Origin: AP-15 sp963702685
Lineage (GTDB): Bacteria > Pseudomonadota > Alphaproteobacteria > ATCC43930 > CGMCC-115725
Direction: 5' to 3'
DNA length: 64,000 nt
NCBI GenBank assembly: GCA_963702685.1
Contig: CAVPDQ010000009.1
Span: forward strand, 620,001 to 684,000
Of this stretch, positions 1-8,990 are shown one piece after another. Within the stretch, counting starts at the first letter, position 1, and each line of letters starts with the position of its first letter. The notes below the pieces were generated by a model, which ran no database searches, was not told the DNA's origin, and saw only the letters and a list, made by a program, of their open reading frames with translations. Made by a program: the position numbers and the translations under genes.

Positions 1-36
1 ATCGGCGCGCTCGGACAGGCTCATCGCGTCGTTCAT
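1..36 (-). CDS. 5' end of an unidentified gene (partial)
   Basis: Reading leftward from ATG at 36, twelve codons are open to the window edge (MNDAMSLSERAD). A second ATG follows four codons later, so the start is uncertain. Too little protein is present to name a family. It is divergent from the FAD dehydrogenase that begins near 184, so the space between them probably holds both promoters. It could also be chance, because twelve open codons prove nothing in GC-rich DNA. Confidence 0.35.
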   Translation of the reverse strand, partial: MNDAMSLSERAD

Positions 37-183
37 GTCGTTTCTCCGCGCTCCTCGGTTCGGTCCGGCCCGAGCCTAGCGAGCGCAGCCGTTCGGCACA
101 ACGCGGCGATTGAAAAAAAGCAGGGCATGCTACCGGCGATCACGCGCATTAATCGCGACACTGGACCTATGACAGGACACATC

Positions 184-1665
184 ATGGAGCGCCGATCCGC
201 AGCGCCGCGAGAATGGGATATCGAAGCCGATGTCGTAATTGTCGGGTTTGGCGCAGCCGGGGTGGCCGCCTCGGTCACCGCGCACGATTTGGGCGCCGAG
301 GTGCTGATCCTCGAAAAGGCGCCCGAGGGCGAGCATGGCGGCAACACCAGGGTCGCGGGGCAGGGGTATCTGAACACCTCGTCGGCCGAGGACGCTGCGG
401 CGTATCTCGAGGCGCTCTGCGGCCCCTATCCGGTGCCCGCGCCGATGGTCCGGGTGTGGGCCGAAGAGATGTGCCAAAACAATGCCTGGCTCGAAAGCGT
501 CGGCGGCGACCCGCAGGAGCACCAGCATCCGCCGGTCGGCATCGAATTTCCCGACCTTCCCGGCTCGGCTTGCGTCCATAAATTCCACGACGGCCCGACC
601 TACGGCTATTCCTACACTTGGCAACGCTTTGAGAGCCTGGTCAAGGCGCGCCCGATTCGGGTGCTTTACGCCACACCGGCGCAGGAGCTGATCCAAGACG
701 GCGCCACCGGCGCAATTCTCGGTGTGCGGGCGCAGCGGCGCGACGAGGAGATTTGTGTCAAGGCGCGGCGCGGCGTGGTGCTGACCTGCGGCGGCTTCGA
801 AAACAATCAGGAAATGATCCGCAATTATCTGCCGGGCGTCCCTTATTGCTACACTTCGGGCAGCCCTTGGAACGAAGGCGACGGTATCCGCATGGCAATG
901 GCGGCCGGCGCCGATCTCTGGCACATGAACAACTATGCCGGGCCGTCGATGGCGCTGAAGGTGCCGGAAATCCGCACCAGCTTTTCGATGCAGGCCTTGC
1001 ATTTTTCGAAGGCGATGCCGGGCGGCATGATCGTCGTCGGCCCCGATGCGCGCCGGTTTGCCGACGAAAAATTCAAGACCCGCCACGGCAAGGTGCCGGT
1101 CGCCGGAAGCTGGCTGCCGCTCTCGACCCCATGCCCGATGTTCATGGTTTTCGACCACGCGCTCTTTGCATCGGGCCCGCTCTACGACCAGCACCCGAGC
1201 CACGGCTGGACCCAGATCATCGAGCGCTATCCCTGGAGCGAGGACAACCGCGCCGAATTGGCCAAAGGCTGGATCAAAACCGCCGCCGACATTCCGTCCT
1301 TGGCCGCGACGCTCGCCCTCGACCCCGCCATCCTCGCCGACACCGTCGGCCGCTGGAACCGCCATTGCGATGAAGGCCGCGACCCCGATTTCAACCGCCG
1401 CCTGATGCTGGCCCCGCTCGCCGAGCCGCCATTCTACGCCGTCGAGCTCTCCCCCTCGATGCTCAACACCCAGGGCGGCCCGCAACGCAACGAAAAGGGC
1501 CAGATCCTGCGCCCCGACGGCACCCCGATCCCGCGCCTCTACAGTGCCGGCGAATTGGGCTCGATCTACAGCTACCTCTACCAAGGCACCGGCAACATCG
1601 GCGAATGCCTCGCCTTCGGCCGCATCTCCGCAAGGAACGCTGCCGCCGAAGCCGCGTGGGAATAG
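184..1665 (+). CDS. FAD-dependent oxidoreductase, fumarate reductase / 3-ketosteroid dehydrogenase type
   Basis: A predicted cytoplasmic flavoprotein of 493 residues. The N-terminus carries a dinucleotide-binding motif (VVIVGFGAAGVAAS), then an acidic strand end (LILEKAPEG) and the GGNTRVAGQG segment seen in the FAD_binding_2 family. The C-terminus has the second FAD signature (YSAGELGS...GTGNIGECLAFG). I chose ATG 184 because the next upstream ATGs (127, 169) add residues with no family character and 184 sits closest before the Rossmann strand. The family reduces or oxidises C=C bonds in steroids, fumarate or urocanate-like acids. The substrate cannot be told from sequence. It stands alone. 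Confidence 0.85.
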   Translation: MERRSAAPREWDIEADVVIVGFGAAGVAASVTAHDLGAEVLILEKAPEGEHGGNTRVAGQGYLNTSSAEDAAAYLEALCGPYPVPAPMVRVWAEEMCQNNAWLESVGGDPQEHQHPPVGIEFPDLPGSACVHKFHDGPTYGYSYTWQRFESLVKARPIRVLYATPAQELIQDGATGAILGVRAQRRDEEICVKARRGVVLTCGGFENNQEMIRNYLPGVPYCYTSGSPWNEGDGIRMAMAAGADLWHMNNYAGPSMALKVPEIRTSFSMQALHFSKAMPGGMIVVGPDARRFADEKFKTRHGKVPVAGSWLPLSTPCPMFMVFDHALFASGPLYDQHPSHGWTQIIERYPWSEDNRAELAKGWIKTAADIPSLAATLALDPAILADTVGRWNRHCDEGRDPDFNRRLMLAPLAEPPFYAVELSPSMLNTQGGPQRNEKGQILRPDGTPIPRLYSAGELGSIYSYLYQGTGNIGECLAFGRISARNAAAEAAWE

Positions 1666-1995
1666 GATTGTGGAGAAAAGCTATTCTGGCCGATTAACTG
1701 GGCAAGCCCAAGTAGCGCGACATTGACGCTGGGAGCATTTGGTTGCTCTGGATACTGTGCAAGATGTGCGCACAAAACCAAGCGAGCGATCTCTCACTAT
1801 TGCGAACGAACCTTGGCGGGTTCGTGTATGCCTGTTGCGCCAAAAACCAATCCCGTTGCATTACCGCAACTCCATGCCAATGGGCTTGACTTTTGACCGC
1901 AGCCACCCTCAGCGCGCCACCAGCGGGCATCGACTTGGGCTTGCCATCCGCGGGCACCGTGTCGGTCATTCCCCCGCCTTCGGTCCTAGGCGCCG
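1666..1995. other. Intergenic stretch, no supported gene
   Basis: This 330-base gap lies between the FAD dehydrogenase and the convergent VapC gene. Its base composition is less GC-rich in the middle (1740-1870). Open frames exist on both strands but none shows a ribosome site or a recognisable family. I see no clear terminator hairpin followed by T residues. Confidence 0.5.
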
Positions 1996-2388
1996 TTACA
2001 CGAGCTCGATCCGGGCGCGGTGGCCAGGCGCTGCGGCGAGGCGACGGTCGCGGGTCAGGAGCGTGGCGTCGAGCGCTTCGGCAAGCGCGACATAGGCGGC
2101 ATCGTAGGCCGTTAAGTTGTGCCGCAATTCCCAGACACGCGGCAATAACTCGTCGTGCGCGTAACGGCGCAGGGGAAGTTCCTGAAGCTCATCCAGCGCT
2201 TCGCGGCATCGAGCGGGCGAGATTCGGCCGTTCGATCCATAGCGGCGCAATACCTGCGTGATCTCAAGGTCGATCAGATGGGGCGCATGCAGTGGAAGCG
2301 GCTGCTCGAAGAGCCGTGCTTCGACGGCGGCGGCGGCCGGCGTTTGCATCAGCGCTTCGAGGAGCGCCGAGGCGTCGACTACGATCAC
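1996..2388 (-). CDS. vapC: VapC-type PIN-domain ribonuclease toxin
   Basis: A 130-residue PIN-domain protein and the predicted toxin of a type II pair. VapC toxins are Mg-dependent endoribonucleases that cut tRNA or rRNA. The acidic residues of the fold are visible: Asp5 in VVDAS, the Glu of LIDLEITQ, and the Asp residues of AYDAAYVALAE and LTRDRR. The start is GTG at 2388, overlapping the antitoxin stop as GTGA (2385-2388), the classical coupling of such pairs. A longer upstream reading of the same frame runs backwards through the antitoxin gene and is not credible. The length is normal for the family. Confidence 0.9.
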   Translation of the reverse strand: MIVVDASALLEALMQTPAAAAVEARLFEQPLPLHAPHLIDLEITQVLRRYGSNGRISPARCREALDELQELPLRRYAHDELLPRVWELRHNLTAYDAAYVALAEALDATLLTRDRRLAAAPGHRARIELV

Positions 2389-2615
2389 TCGGCGTCGCGC
2401 TCCGCACGGACCGCCTCCTCCGGTGAAATGCTGGGGTTGGTCGGGGAGAGCCGCGCGAGGCGTTGACGCAGTTCCTCGCGCGTCGGCCATTCGGCGATCC
2501 GACGCAGTTCGGCAAGCAGATAGTCGGAGAGGGACATCCCTTCGAGCGCCGCACGGGATTTGAGCCGGCGGTGCAGCGCGTCGGGAACGTTCCGAATCTG
2601 TATCATGCTTGGCAT
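2385..2615 (-). CDS. vapB: FitA/VapB-like ribbon-helix-helix antitoxin
   Basis: A 76-residue protein beginning MPSMIQIRNVPDALHRRLK, the short beta-strand plus two helices of FitA-like antitoxins (IQIRNVP...LKSRAALEGMSLSDYLL). The C-terminal half is acidic and would wrap the toxin. ATG 2615 lies almost exactly where transcription should begin from the promoter just upstream, so the mRNA may be leaderless. ATG 2606 (MIQIRN) is the alternative. It is co-transcribed with vapC through a 4-base overlap and the complex probably represses its own promoter. Confidence 0.88.
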   Translation of the reverse strand: MPSMIQIRNVPDALHRRLKSRAALEGMSLSDYLLAELRRIAEWPTREELRQRLARLSPTNPSISPEEAVRAERDAE

Positions 2616-2650
2616 GTGCAGAACATAAAATCATCCACTATGCATGTCAA
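2615..2650 (-). promoter_or_regulatory. Sigma-70-like promoter of the vapBC pair
   Basis: On the minus strand TTGACA (2650-2645) is followed after exactly 17 bases by TATGTT (2627-2622). This is a near-consensus promoter. The expected start point falls on or next to the A of the antitoxin ATG at 2615. Palindromic pieces (TGCATAG..., GCACATGC) overlap the promoter and may be the operator. Confidence 0.6.
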
Positions 2651-2717
2651 GCTGCGGAAGCCGGCCCTCGGCGACCGCGCCAGCGAGATAGCGCGCGGAT
2701 AAACGAGGAGCGGCGGC

Positions 2718-4199
2718 TCAGCCGTAGACGAAGGCGGAGTCGGATAGGTCGATGGCGGGGAATTCGTCCTTTTCGGCCCAGTAGTCTTGGGTGTGCTGCC
2801 ATTCGGGCTTGGCGCCGCGGCGGGGCAGGAGGTGCATGCCGCGCATCAGGTAGCCGGGGTTGAAATTCTCCGGGTCGATCCACGGCAGGAGCGGCATGTC
2901 CCGGTCCTGCGCGCGCAAAGCCGGCGTCACCTTTCGCGCGCCGGTCGCCTGCATATGGTTGAGGAGCCGGCAGACAAAATCGGCGACGAGGTCGGCGCGC
3001 AAGGTCCAGCTCGCGCGGAAATAGCCGAACACCCAGGCGAGGTTCGGCACCCCGGTAAACATCATGCCGCGATAGGTGACGGTGTCGGAAAACACGAGCG
3101 GCTCGCCGTCGATCGCAAAACCGATGTCGCCGAGCACATTCAGATTGAACCCGGTGGCTGTGACGACGATGTCGGCGTCGAGGCTCTTGCCGGAGCGCAG
3201 CAGGATGCCGCTCGCGGTAAATTTCTCGATCTCGTCGGTGACGACCGAGGCCCGGCCGGCGCGGATCGCCGCCAAGAGGTCGCCGTCGGGGATAAAGGCG
3301 ATGCGCTGGCGCCACGGCCGGTAGCTCGGCGTGAAATGGGTCGCCACGTCGTAATCGGGGCCGAGATGGCCTTGCACCGCGGCGAGCAATTCCTGTTTCA
3401 CCTTCTCCGGCTCGGCAAAGGAGCGGCGGGTGAAGACCGCCTGGTCGCGCAGGATCTTTTTGCGCACGATCTCGTGGATCCAGGTCTCGTCGATCTCTAA
3501 GGCGCGCAATTCGTCGGCGATCTCGATCGCGTTGCGGCCGGTGCGGAACCAGGTCGGCGAGCGCTGCAGCATCGTGACGTGCGCGCAGTCGCCGGCGATC
3601 GCCGGAATGAGTGTGGCCGCGGTGGCGCCCGAGCCGATCACGACCACCCTTTTGCCGGCGCAGTCGAGATCCTCCGGCCATTCCTGCGGGTGGACGATCC
3701 GGCCGCGGTAATCCGCGATCCCGGCCCAGTCCGGCGTGTAGCCCTGCGCGTGCCGGTAATAGCCCTGGCACATCCACAGAAATTTCGCCGTGAGCCGCCG
3801 GCTTTCGCCGCTGTCGGTGCGGGTGGCGGCGATCGCCCACCGGTTGTCGCGGCTCGACCAGGACGCCTTGTCGATCCGGTGGCGATAGCGGATGCGAGGG
3901 CCGAGGCCGTTCTCGTCGATGACCTCGCCCATGTAGCTCAAGATCTCGGCGGCGGTCGCGATCGGCGGGCCGGTCCACGGCTTGAAGCGGTAGCCGAAGG
4001 TATAGAGGTCGCTGTCGGACCTGATCCCCGGATAGCGGTGGGTGAGCCAGGTGCCGCCAAAGCTTTCCTGGGCTTCGAGAACGGCAAAGCTCGTGCCGGG
4101 GCATTGCTTGGTCAGGTGATAAGCGGCGCCGATCCCGGAGATTCCGGCCCCGACGATCAGCACGTCGAAATCTTCGCTTTGCATCGGCATCCCGGTCAT
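2718..4199 (-). CDS. Flavin-containing / Baeyer-Villiger-like monooxygenase
   Basis: A 493-residue NAD(P)H- and FAD-dependent monooxygenase. The FAD motif is VLIVGAGISGIG and the NADPH motif is VVVIGSGATAAT. Just before the second comes YRGRIVHPQEWP, which fits the Baeyer-Villiger fingerprint FxGxxxHxxxWP except for Phe to Tyr at the first place. ATSGF-like VTATGFN is near residue 340. I prefer ATG 4199, which is preceded by AGGGCGAGGGCG. ATGs at 4220, 4190 and 4184 are alternatives. Such enzymes insert oxygen next to ketones or hydroxylate amines. It stands alone, convergent with nothing obvious. Confidence 0.85.
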   Translation of the reverse strand: MTGMPMQSEDFDVLIVGAGISGIGAAYHLTKQCPGTSFAVLEAQESFGGTWLTHRYPGIRSDSDLYTFGYRFKPWTGPPIATAAEILSYMGEVIDENGLGPRIRYRHRIDKASWSSRDNRWAIAATRTDSGESRRLTAKFLWMCQGYYRHAQGYTPDWAGIADYRGRIVHPQEWPEDLDCAGKRVVVIGSGATAATLIPAIAGDCAHVTMLQRSPTWFRTGRNAIEIADELRALEIDETWIHEIVRKKILRDQAVFTRRSFAEPEKVKQELLAAVQGHLGPDYDVATHFTPSYRPWRQRIAFIPDGDLLAAIRAGRASVVTDEIEKFTASGILLRSGKSLDADIVVTATGFNLNVLGDIGFAIDGEPLVFSDTVTYRGMMFTGVPNLAWVFGYFRASWTLRADLVADFVCRLLNHMQATGARKVTPALRAQDRDMPLLPWIDPENFNPGYLMRGMHLLPRRGAKPEWQHTQDYWAEKDEFPAIDLSDSAFVYG

Positions 4200-4517
4200 C
4201 GCCCTCGCCCTTTGCAGCATCGGTGAGCTTAGCCGATTCTTTGCAACGATGCAGCGGCGGCTGTCATGCGCAAGCCGCGCAAAAGATCGCCCGCCGCAGG
4301 ACGCTCCCGAGAACCCATGTAGAAAAAGGGATTGTTCTTGGAATAGAGGCGTTCGCCCTTATGCCATTTGCACGCGCAGGCCCGTCGCGCTGCAGCTGCG
4401 GCGGCGAACGGCCATGCGCAAGGCGCGGTGGTTGCCCGGATAAAGCTGTGACATGATTTGCGCGATGGTCGAGGTCGCCTTATCGATTTTGTCGCGGTTG
4501 TCGCGCGGATTGTCGCG
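4200..4517. other. Divergent intergenic region between monooxygenase and exporter genes
   Basis: About 300 bases separate the two divergent genes and must hold both promoters. An AT-richer patch (4318-4350) is the best candidate for promoter elements, but I do not see a convincing -35/-10 pair. No RNA gene or supported ORF is visible. Confidence 0.4.
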
Positions 4518-6050
4518 GTGAGGGGGGAGAGCACATCGCCGGCGGTGCCGAACCGCCGCATGATCACCGCAACGATCATCTGCGCCTGCGTCATGCAGGG
4601 GCTCGACACGACAATCGTCAATGTGGCGCTGCCGCATATCCAGGGCAGCATGTCGGCGGCGCAAGACCAGATCTCATGGGTCCTGACCTCATACATCGTC
4701 GCCGCGGCGATCATGATGCCGCTGACCGGCTGGCTCGCCGCCCGCTTTGGCGTCAAATACATCTTTCTCGCCTCGGTCATCGGCTTCACCTTTGCCTCGG
4801 CGTTGTGCGGGGCGGCGACGAGCCTCACGCAGCTCGTCCTCTTCCGCCTCCTTCAGGGGGTCTTCAGCGCCGGGCTGGTGCCGTTGGGCCAGGCGACGCT
4901 CTTTACGATCTATCCGCGCGAAAAGCACGGCCAAGCGATGGCGATCTTCAGCACCGGCGCGATGATGGGGCCGATCATCGGCCCGACCCTCGGCGGGTAC
5001 CTCACCGAAAACCTCGATTGGCGCTGGTGCTTTTACATCAACCTGCCGGTGGGTGCCCTGTGCGCGCTCGGCATCTTCGCCTTTCTGCGCCAGACCCGCG
5101 CGATGCGGCGCGACCCGTTCGACATGTTCGGCTTTGTCGCGTTGAGCGTCGCCGTCGGCGCCTTGCAATTGATGCTCGACCGCGGCCAGCTCAAGGACTG
5201 GTTCCGCTCGACAGAAATCTGGGTCGAGGCGGCGATCGCGGGCTCGGCGTTTTATCTTCTGATCGTCCACACGATGACCGCGGGCGAGCGCTCGTTCCTG
5301 AACCGCGAGCTGTTGAAGAGCCCGAATTTTGTCGCCGGCAGCCTGTTGATGTTTGGCGTCGGCATGATCCTCAGCGGCACCTTGGCGCTGATGCCGTCGA
5401 TGATGCAGGATTTGATGAGCTATCCGGTGTTCGACGCCGGCTGGATGATGGCGCCGCGCGGCTTTGGCACGATGCTGGCGATGTTTTGCGTCGCCCGGAT
5501 CATCAACAAGGTCGACAACCGTATCTTTATTTTTGCCGGCTTTTTGATGACCGCCGCCTCGCTGTGGCAGATGACCGGCTATTCGCTCTATATGGGTCGG
5601 GGGCCGATCCTGTTCGCCGGCTTTGCCCAGGGGTTCGGGCTCGGCTGCACCTTTGTGCCGTTGAACCTGTTGGCGCTGTCCGGCCTGCCGCATCACATCC
5701 TGACCCAGGGGACCGCGATCCGGGCGCTGATGCGCATGCTCGGCGGCAGCATCGGCATCGCCATCCTCGAAACCGAGCTGACCCAGAACACCCAGATCGT
5801 GCATTCGCACCTGGTCGAGCATCTGCGCCCGGACAACCCATTGGCCCAGGCCCCGTTTCTCAGCGCCCCCTACAGCCTGGTCAACCCGGCCGGCATCGCC
5901 GTCCTCAACCAGGAGGTAACTCGCCAGGCGGCGATGATCGCCTATATCGACGATTTTACCCTGATGCTCGGCGTCATTCTGCTGTCGCTCCCGCTCCTCC
6001 TCCTGGTCCGCAACCCGCGCCGCCAAATCCCCGCCGCCGCCGCCGACTAG
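4518..6050 (+). CDS. EmrB/QacA-type (DHA2) major facilitator exporter
   Basis: About 510 residues with the 14-helix pattern of DHA2 multidrug exporters. Helix 1 carries the family motif LDTTIVNVALPHIQ. The loop after helix 2 has the WLAARFGVK motif A relative, and helix 5 has motif C (GAMMGPIIGPTLGGY) typical of proton antiporters. The likely start is GTG 4518. The frame is open to ATG 4458, and ATG 4560 lies directly before helix 1, so the N-terminus is uncertain. No EmrA membrane-fusion partner is adjacent, which is unusual for an EmrB used in a tripartite pump. Confidence 0.87.
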   Translation: MRGESTSPAVPNRRMITATIICACVMQGLDTTIVNVALPHIQGSMSAAQDQISWVLTSYIVAAAIMMPLTGWLAARFGVKYIFLASVIGFTFASALCGAATSLTQLVLFRLLQGVFSAGLVPLGQATLFTIYPREKHGQAMAIFSTGAMMGPIIGPTLGGYLTENLDWRWCFYINLPVGALCALGIFAFLRQTRAMRRDPFDMFGFVALSVAVGALQLMLDRGQLKDWFRSTEIWVEAAIAGSAFYLLIVHTMTAGERSFLNRELLKSPNFVAGSLLMFGVGMILSGTLALMPSMMQDLMSYPVFDAGWMMAPRGFGTMLAMFCVARIINKVDNRIFIFAGFLMTAASLWQMTGYSLYMGRGPILFAGFAQGFGLGCTFVPLNLLALSGLPHHILTQGTAIRALMRMLGGSIGIAILETELTQNTQIVHSHLVEHLRPDNPLAQAPFLSAPYSLVNPAGIAVLNQEVTRQAAMIAYIDDFTLMLGVILLSLPLLLLVRNPRRQIPAAAAD

Positions 6051-6086
6051 CCCGTCGTATTCAGGCGCCCGCAGCGGCGCGGGCCG

Positions 6087-7164
6087 TCAGGCTGGCCGCT
6101 GGCGCTCGTACCATCCCCGCGTCCGCAGCACGATCCGCACGACAGAGAGCATAACCGGCACCTCGACCAAGACACCCACCACGGTTGCGAGCGCGGCACC
6201 CGATTGGAAGCCGAAGAGCGCGATCGCCGCGGCAACCGCCAGCTCGAAGAAATTCGAGGCGCCGATCAGCGCCGACGGGCAGGCGACATTGTGCGGGACG
6301 CCGAGCGCCCGGTTGAGCCCATAGGCGATGCCGGCGTTGAGATAGACCTGAATGACGATCGGCACCGCGAGCAGCGCAATAATCAGCGGCTGCCTGACGA
6401 TTGCTTCGCCCTGGAAGCCGAACAGCAGCACGAGGGTCGCCAGCAGCGCCAGCAACGAGATCGGCTGGAGCGTGCGCAGGGCTTGCGCCAACGCCGCATC
6501 GCCGCCGCGCGCCAGCAATGACCGGCGCCAGAGCTGTGCTGCGACCACCGGCACGACGATGTAAAGCACCACCGACAAAAGCAGCGTCGTCCACGGCACC
6601 GTGATCGAGGACAGGCCGAGCAGCAGCCCGACGATCGGGGCAAAGGCGAAGACCATGATCGTGTCGTTGAGCGCCACCTGCGTCAGCGTGAAATTCGGCT
6701 CGCCATCGGTCAGGTTCGACCACACAAAGACCATCGCCGTGCAGGGTGCTGCGGCCAGCAGGATCAGGCCGGCGATATAGCTGTCGATCTCACCCGCCGG
6801 CAGCCACGGGCGGAACAGCCAGCCGATAAAGAGCCAGCCGAGCAGCGCCATGCTGAAGGGCTTCACCAGCCAGTTGATGCCGACCGTCACGGCGACGCCG
6901 CGCCATTCCTCGGCAACCCGATGCAATGCGCCGAAATCGACCTTGAGCAGCATCGGCACGATCATCAGCCAGATCAGCACCGCGACCGGGATGTTGACCT
7001 CGGCCACGGTCATGCGGCCGAGCATCTGGAACGGGGCGGGCAGCAGCCGGCCGAGCACGATGCCGGCGACGATGCAGAGCGCCACCCAGAGCGTCAGGTA
7101 ACGCTCAAAGGTTCCGAGCGTCGGCCGCGCGCGCGGGCGGCCGGTTTCAGCGACCGAAGCTCAT
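6087..7164 (-). CDS. acr3: Acr3-family arsenite efflux permease (apparent frameshift at the N-terminus)
   Basis: A ten-helix arsenite carrier that exports As(III) across the inner membrane. The conserved cysteine region (LAAAPCTAMVFVWSNL) and the helix with LNDTIMVFAFAP are clear. The in-frame sequence upstream of the first GTG (7085) still reads as family protein (TFERYLTLWV), yet that frame has no start codon before a stop at 7161-7163. Removing one C of the pair at 7154-7155 joins it to ATG 7164 and gives MSFVAETGRPRA followed by that segment. I therefore place the true start at 7164 with a +1 error. It belongs with arsM and arsR just upstream. Confidence 0.85.
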
Positions 7165-7278
7165 GGCAGCTCCAGTTAAACATTGCAGGCGCGCCGGGCG
7201 GTCATACGCTCGGGGGTCATTTCGGCGGCTCGGCTTAGAGCCCGACCCGAGATGAATCTCGTAAAATCAGCGCGTTGT

Positions 7279-7550
7279 TCGTCATTCCCGCGAAGGCGCA
7301 GGGCTGCCCGGGGAGTGAAAAGTGGTTGAGAAGGAGATTGCAAAACCCAACGAATATTCGTCATGGCCGTGCTCGACACGGCCATCTGTGCTTCCAGCGG
7401 GAATGGCGTCGACAAAGGAGATGGCCGGATCAAGTCCGGCCATGACGATGTAAAGTTGTTTTGGTTATTAGATACGACTATGCAAAGTGGCATAATGATT
7501 TCGCCCGGACAGCCCTGCGCTCTGGACCCCCGCTTTCGCGGGGACGACTA
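7279..7550. repeat. Nested palindromic repeat elements (MITE/REP-like)
   Basis: The gap between acr3 and arsM (7165-7591) holds no gene but two nested inverted repeats. The outer pair is GTCATTCCCGCGAAGG with CAGGGCTGCCCGGG at 7279-7320 and its inverse (CCCGGACAGCCCTG, then CCCCCGCTTTCGCGGGG) at 7505-7550. Inside lies a second element bounded by GTCATGGCCGTG near 7360 and GGCCATGAC near 7440. The same outer ends recur at 36441-36546 and in degenerate form near 38825, so this is a dispersed family. Confidence 0.7.
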
Positions 7551-7591
7551 GTAACACCTTGATATCGCGCAGATCATTTTAAGCTGAACAC

Positions 7592-8380
7592 TTAGGGTTT
7601 GCGGGCTTCGACCATCGCCGAGACGATGTGGTTCTCGATGTTGCTGCCGGGGGCCCAAGTCTCGATCAGCTCGCGGCTTTCCGGCTTTGGCGTGACGCGG
7701 ACATCGATAAACCCGGCGCCCGCCAACCACTTCTCGACGCGATCGGCCGGGGCCGCGCCGGCGACGCAGCCGCACAGCAAGGCAGGATCGGATCGCAGCT
7801 CGGCCGGCAGCGGCGTGGTGTTGACGATGTCCGACACCGCGAGCCGCCCGCCGGGCTTGAGCACGCGGAAGGCTTCGCGAAACACCTGCTCCTTGTCGGG
7901 GACGAGGTTGACCACGCAATTCGAGATCACGACGTCGGCCGTGTTGTCGGCGATCGGCAGGTGCTCGAGCTCCCCAAGGCGGAACTCGACATTACCGGCG
8001 CCGATGCGGCCGGCGTTGCCGCGCGCCTTTTTCAGCATCTCATGGGTCATGTCGACGCCGATCACATGGCCGGCCTCGCCGACCTGCCGCGCGGCGAGAA
8101 AACAGTCGAACCCGGCGCCGCTGCCGAGATCGACCACGACCTCGCCCGGCTGCATCGCGGCGATTGCTTGCGGGTTGCCGCAGCCGAGCCCGAGATTGGC
8201 GCCCTCGGGAACCGCCGCCAGCTCCGCCTCGGAATAGCCCATCCGTCGCGCCTTATCGTCCGAAGCGGCTTCCGCGCCGCAACAGGACGACGGCGATGGC
8301 GCGCAGCAGCCCGCCTCGTTTGCCGCCGCGATGCCGCCATAGCGAGCCCGCACCATTTCCTTGATCTGCGCATCGTCCAT
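7592..8380 (-). CDS. arsM: Arsenite S-adenosylmethionine methyltransferase ArsM
   Basis: A 262-residue SAM-dependent enzyme that methylates As(III) to volatile or less bound forms. The SAM site is VVDLGSGAGFDCF. The cysteines used to bind arsenic are in LGLGCGNP, VISNCVVNLV and LLCGCVAGA, and an N-terminal Cys-rich stretch (GCCAPSPSSCCG) adds more. I start at ATG 8380 (MDDAQIKEMV). A longer reading to 8431 adds residues without family character. It follows arsR after 11 bases, so both share a transcript. Confidence 0.93.
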   Translation of the reverse strand: MDDAQIKEMVRARYGGIAAANEAGCCAPSPSSCCGAEAASDDKARRMGYSEAELAAVPEGANLGLGCGNPQAIAAMQPGEVVVDLGSGAGFDCFLAARQVGEAGHVIGVDMTHEMLKKARGNAGRIGAGNVEFRLGELEHLPIADNTADVVISNCVVNLVPDKEQVFREAFRVLKPGGRLAVSDIVNTTPLPAELRSDPALLCGCVAGAAPADRVEKWLAGAGFIDVRVTPKPESRELIETWAPGSNIENHIVSAMVEARKP

Positions 8381-8391
8381 CAGTTGTCTCC

Positions 8392-8751
8392 CTATGCGGC
8401 CGTAGTCTTCGCAATGGCATCGGTGCAGCATTGGGCGGCGGGATCACAGACCGGCGCCATGACGGCATCGCGCCCGCAGCAGTTTTCGGTGAGGTAGGCC
8501 AAGAGCGCGTTCATCGCGCCGTATTCGGCCGAATAGATAAGCTGCCGGCTCACGCGGCGCTGGGTGATCAGACCGGCATGGACGAGCTGCGCCAGGTGGA
8601 ACGACAGCGACGAAGGCTGAACGCCCAGCCGCTCGGCGATCGCGCCCGCCGGCAATCCCGCCGGCCCGGCCGTGACCAACAGCCGGAAGAGGGCCAGCCG
8701 GGTTTCCTGAGCCAGCGCGCCAAGCGCCGTGATCGCCCGCTTTTCGTCCAT
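8392..8751 (-). CDS. arsR: ArsR/SmtB-family arsenic-responsive repressor
   Basis: A 119-residue winged-helix repressor. The recognition helix region is LGVQPSSLSFHLAQLVHAGLI. Unlike the classical ELCVCDL sensor in the DNA-binding helix, the cysteines lie at the C-terminus (ENCC, APVC, AQCC), the arrangement of the ArsR group that senses As(III) with C-terminal thiols. It heads the arsR-arsM operon, with acr3 further on across the repeat region. Autorepression relieved by arsenite is expected for the family. Confidence 0.92.
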   Translation of the reverse strand: MDEKRAITALGALAQETRLALFRLLVTAGPAGLPAGAIAERLGVQPSSLSFHLAQLVHAGLITQRRVSRQLIYSAEYGAMNALLAYLTENCCGRDAVMAPVCDPAAQCCTDAIAKTTAA

Positions 8752-8990
8752 ATGATTATGACTTCTATGCTTCGACGACCATCAAATCGTGTGGCGCGAT
8801 CCGATCGTCAAGCGACATTTCGAAATTTGTCGAACCGCCATATCGTGCGCAATCCGGAACCGTATAGGGGAGCCCTGCGCGTCGCCTCCGGATCCGGGGC
8901 GGGCAGGTGTGGTATGCTGGGATGGTCTCGGCTGTGGGTCGCGCGCCTGGGGCCGGCGCGGCCGGGCTTGGCCGCTCGGGGGGCGGCGTC

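Noticed and set aside
130..1584. Long minus-strand frame opposite the FAD dehydrogenase
   Set aside because: A composition shadow: the plus-strand protein has both FAD motifs, while the minus product has no recognisable domain.
2647..4104. A second long minus-strand frame inside the monooxygenase gene
   Set aside because: It is another frame of the same strand, Arg/Pro-rich and without motifs, while the neighbouring frame has complete FAD and NADPH motifs.
4689..6026. Long minus-strand frame opposite the EmrB-type exporter
   Set aside because: Charged, repeat-poor sequence with no domain, opposite a clear 14-helix transporter.
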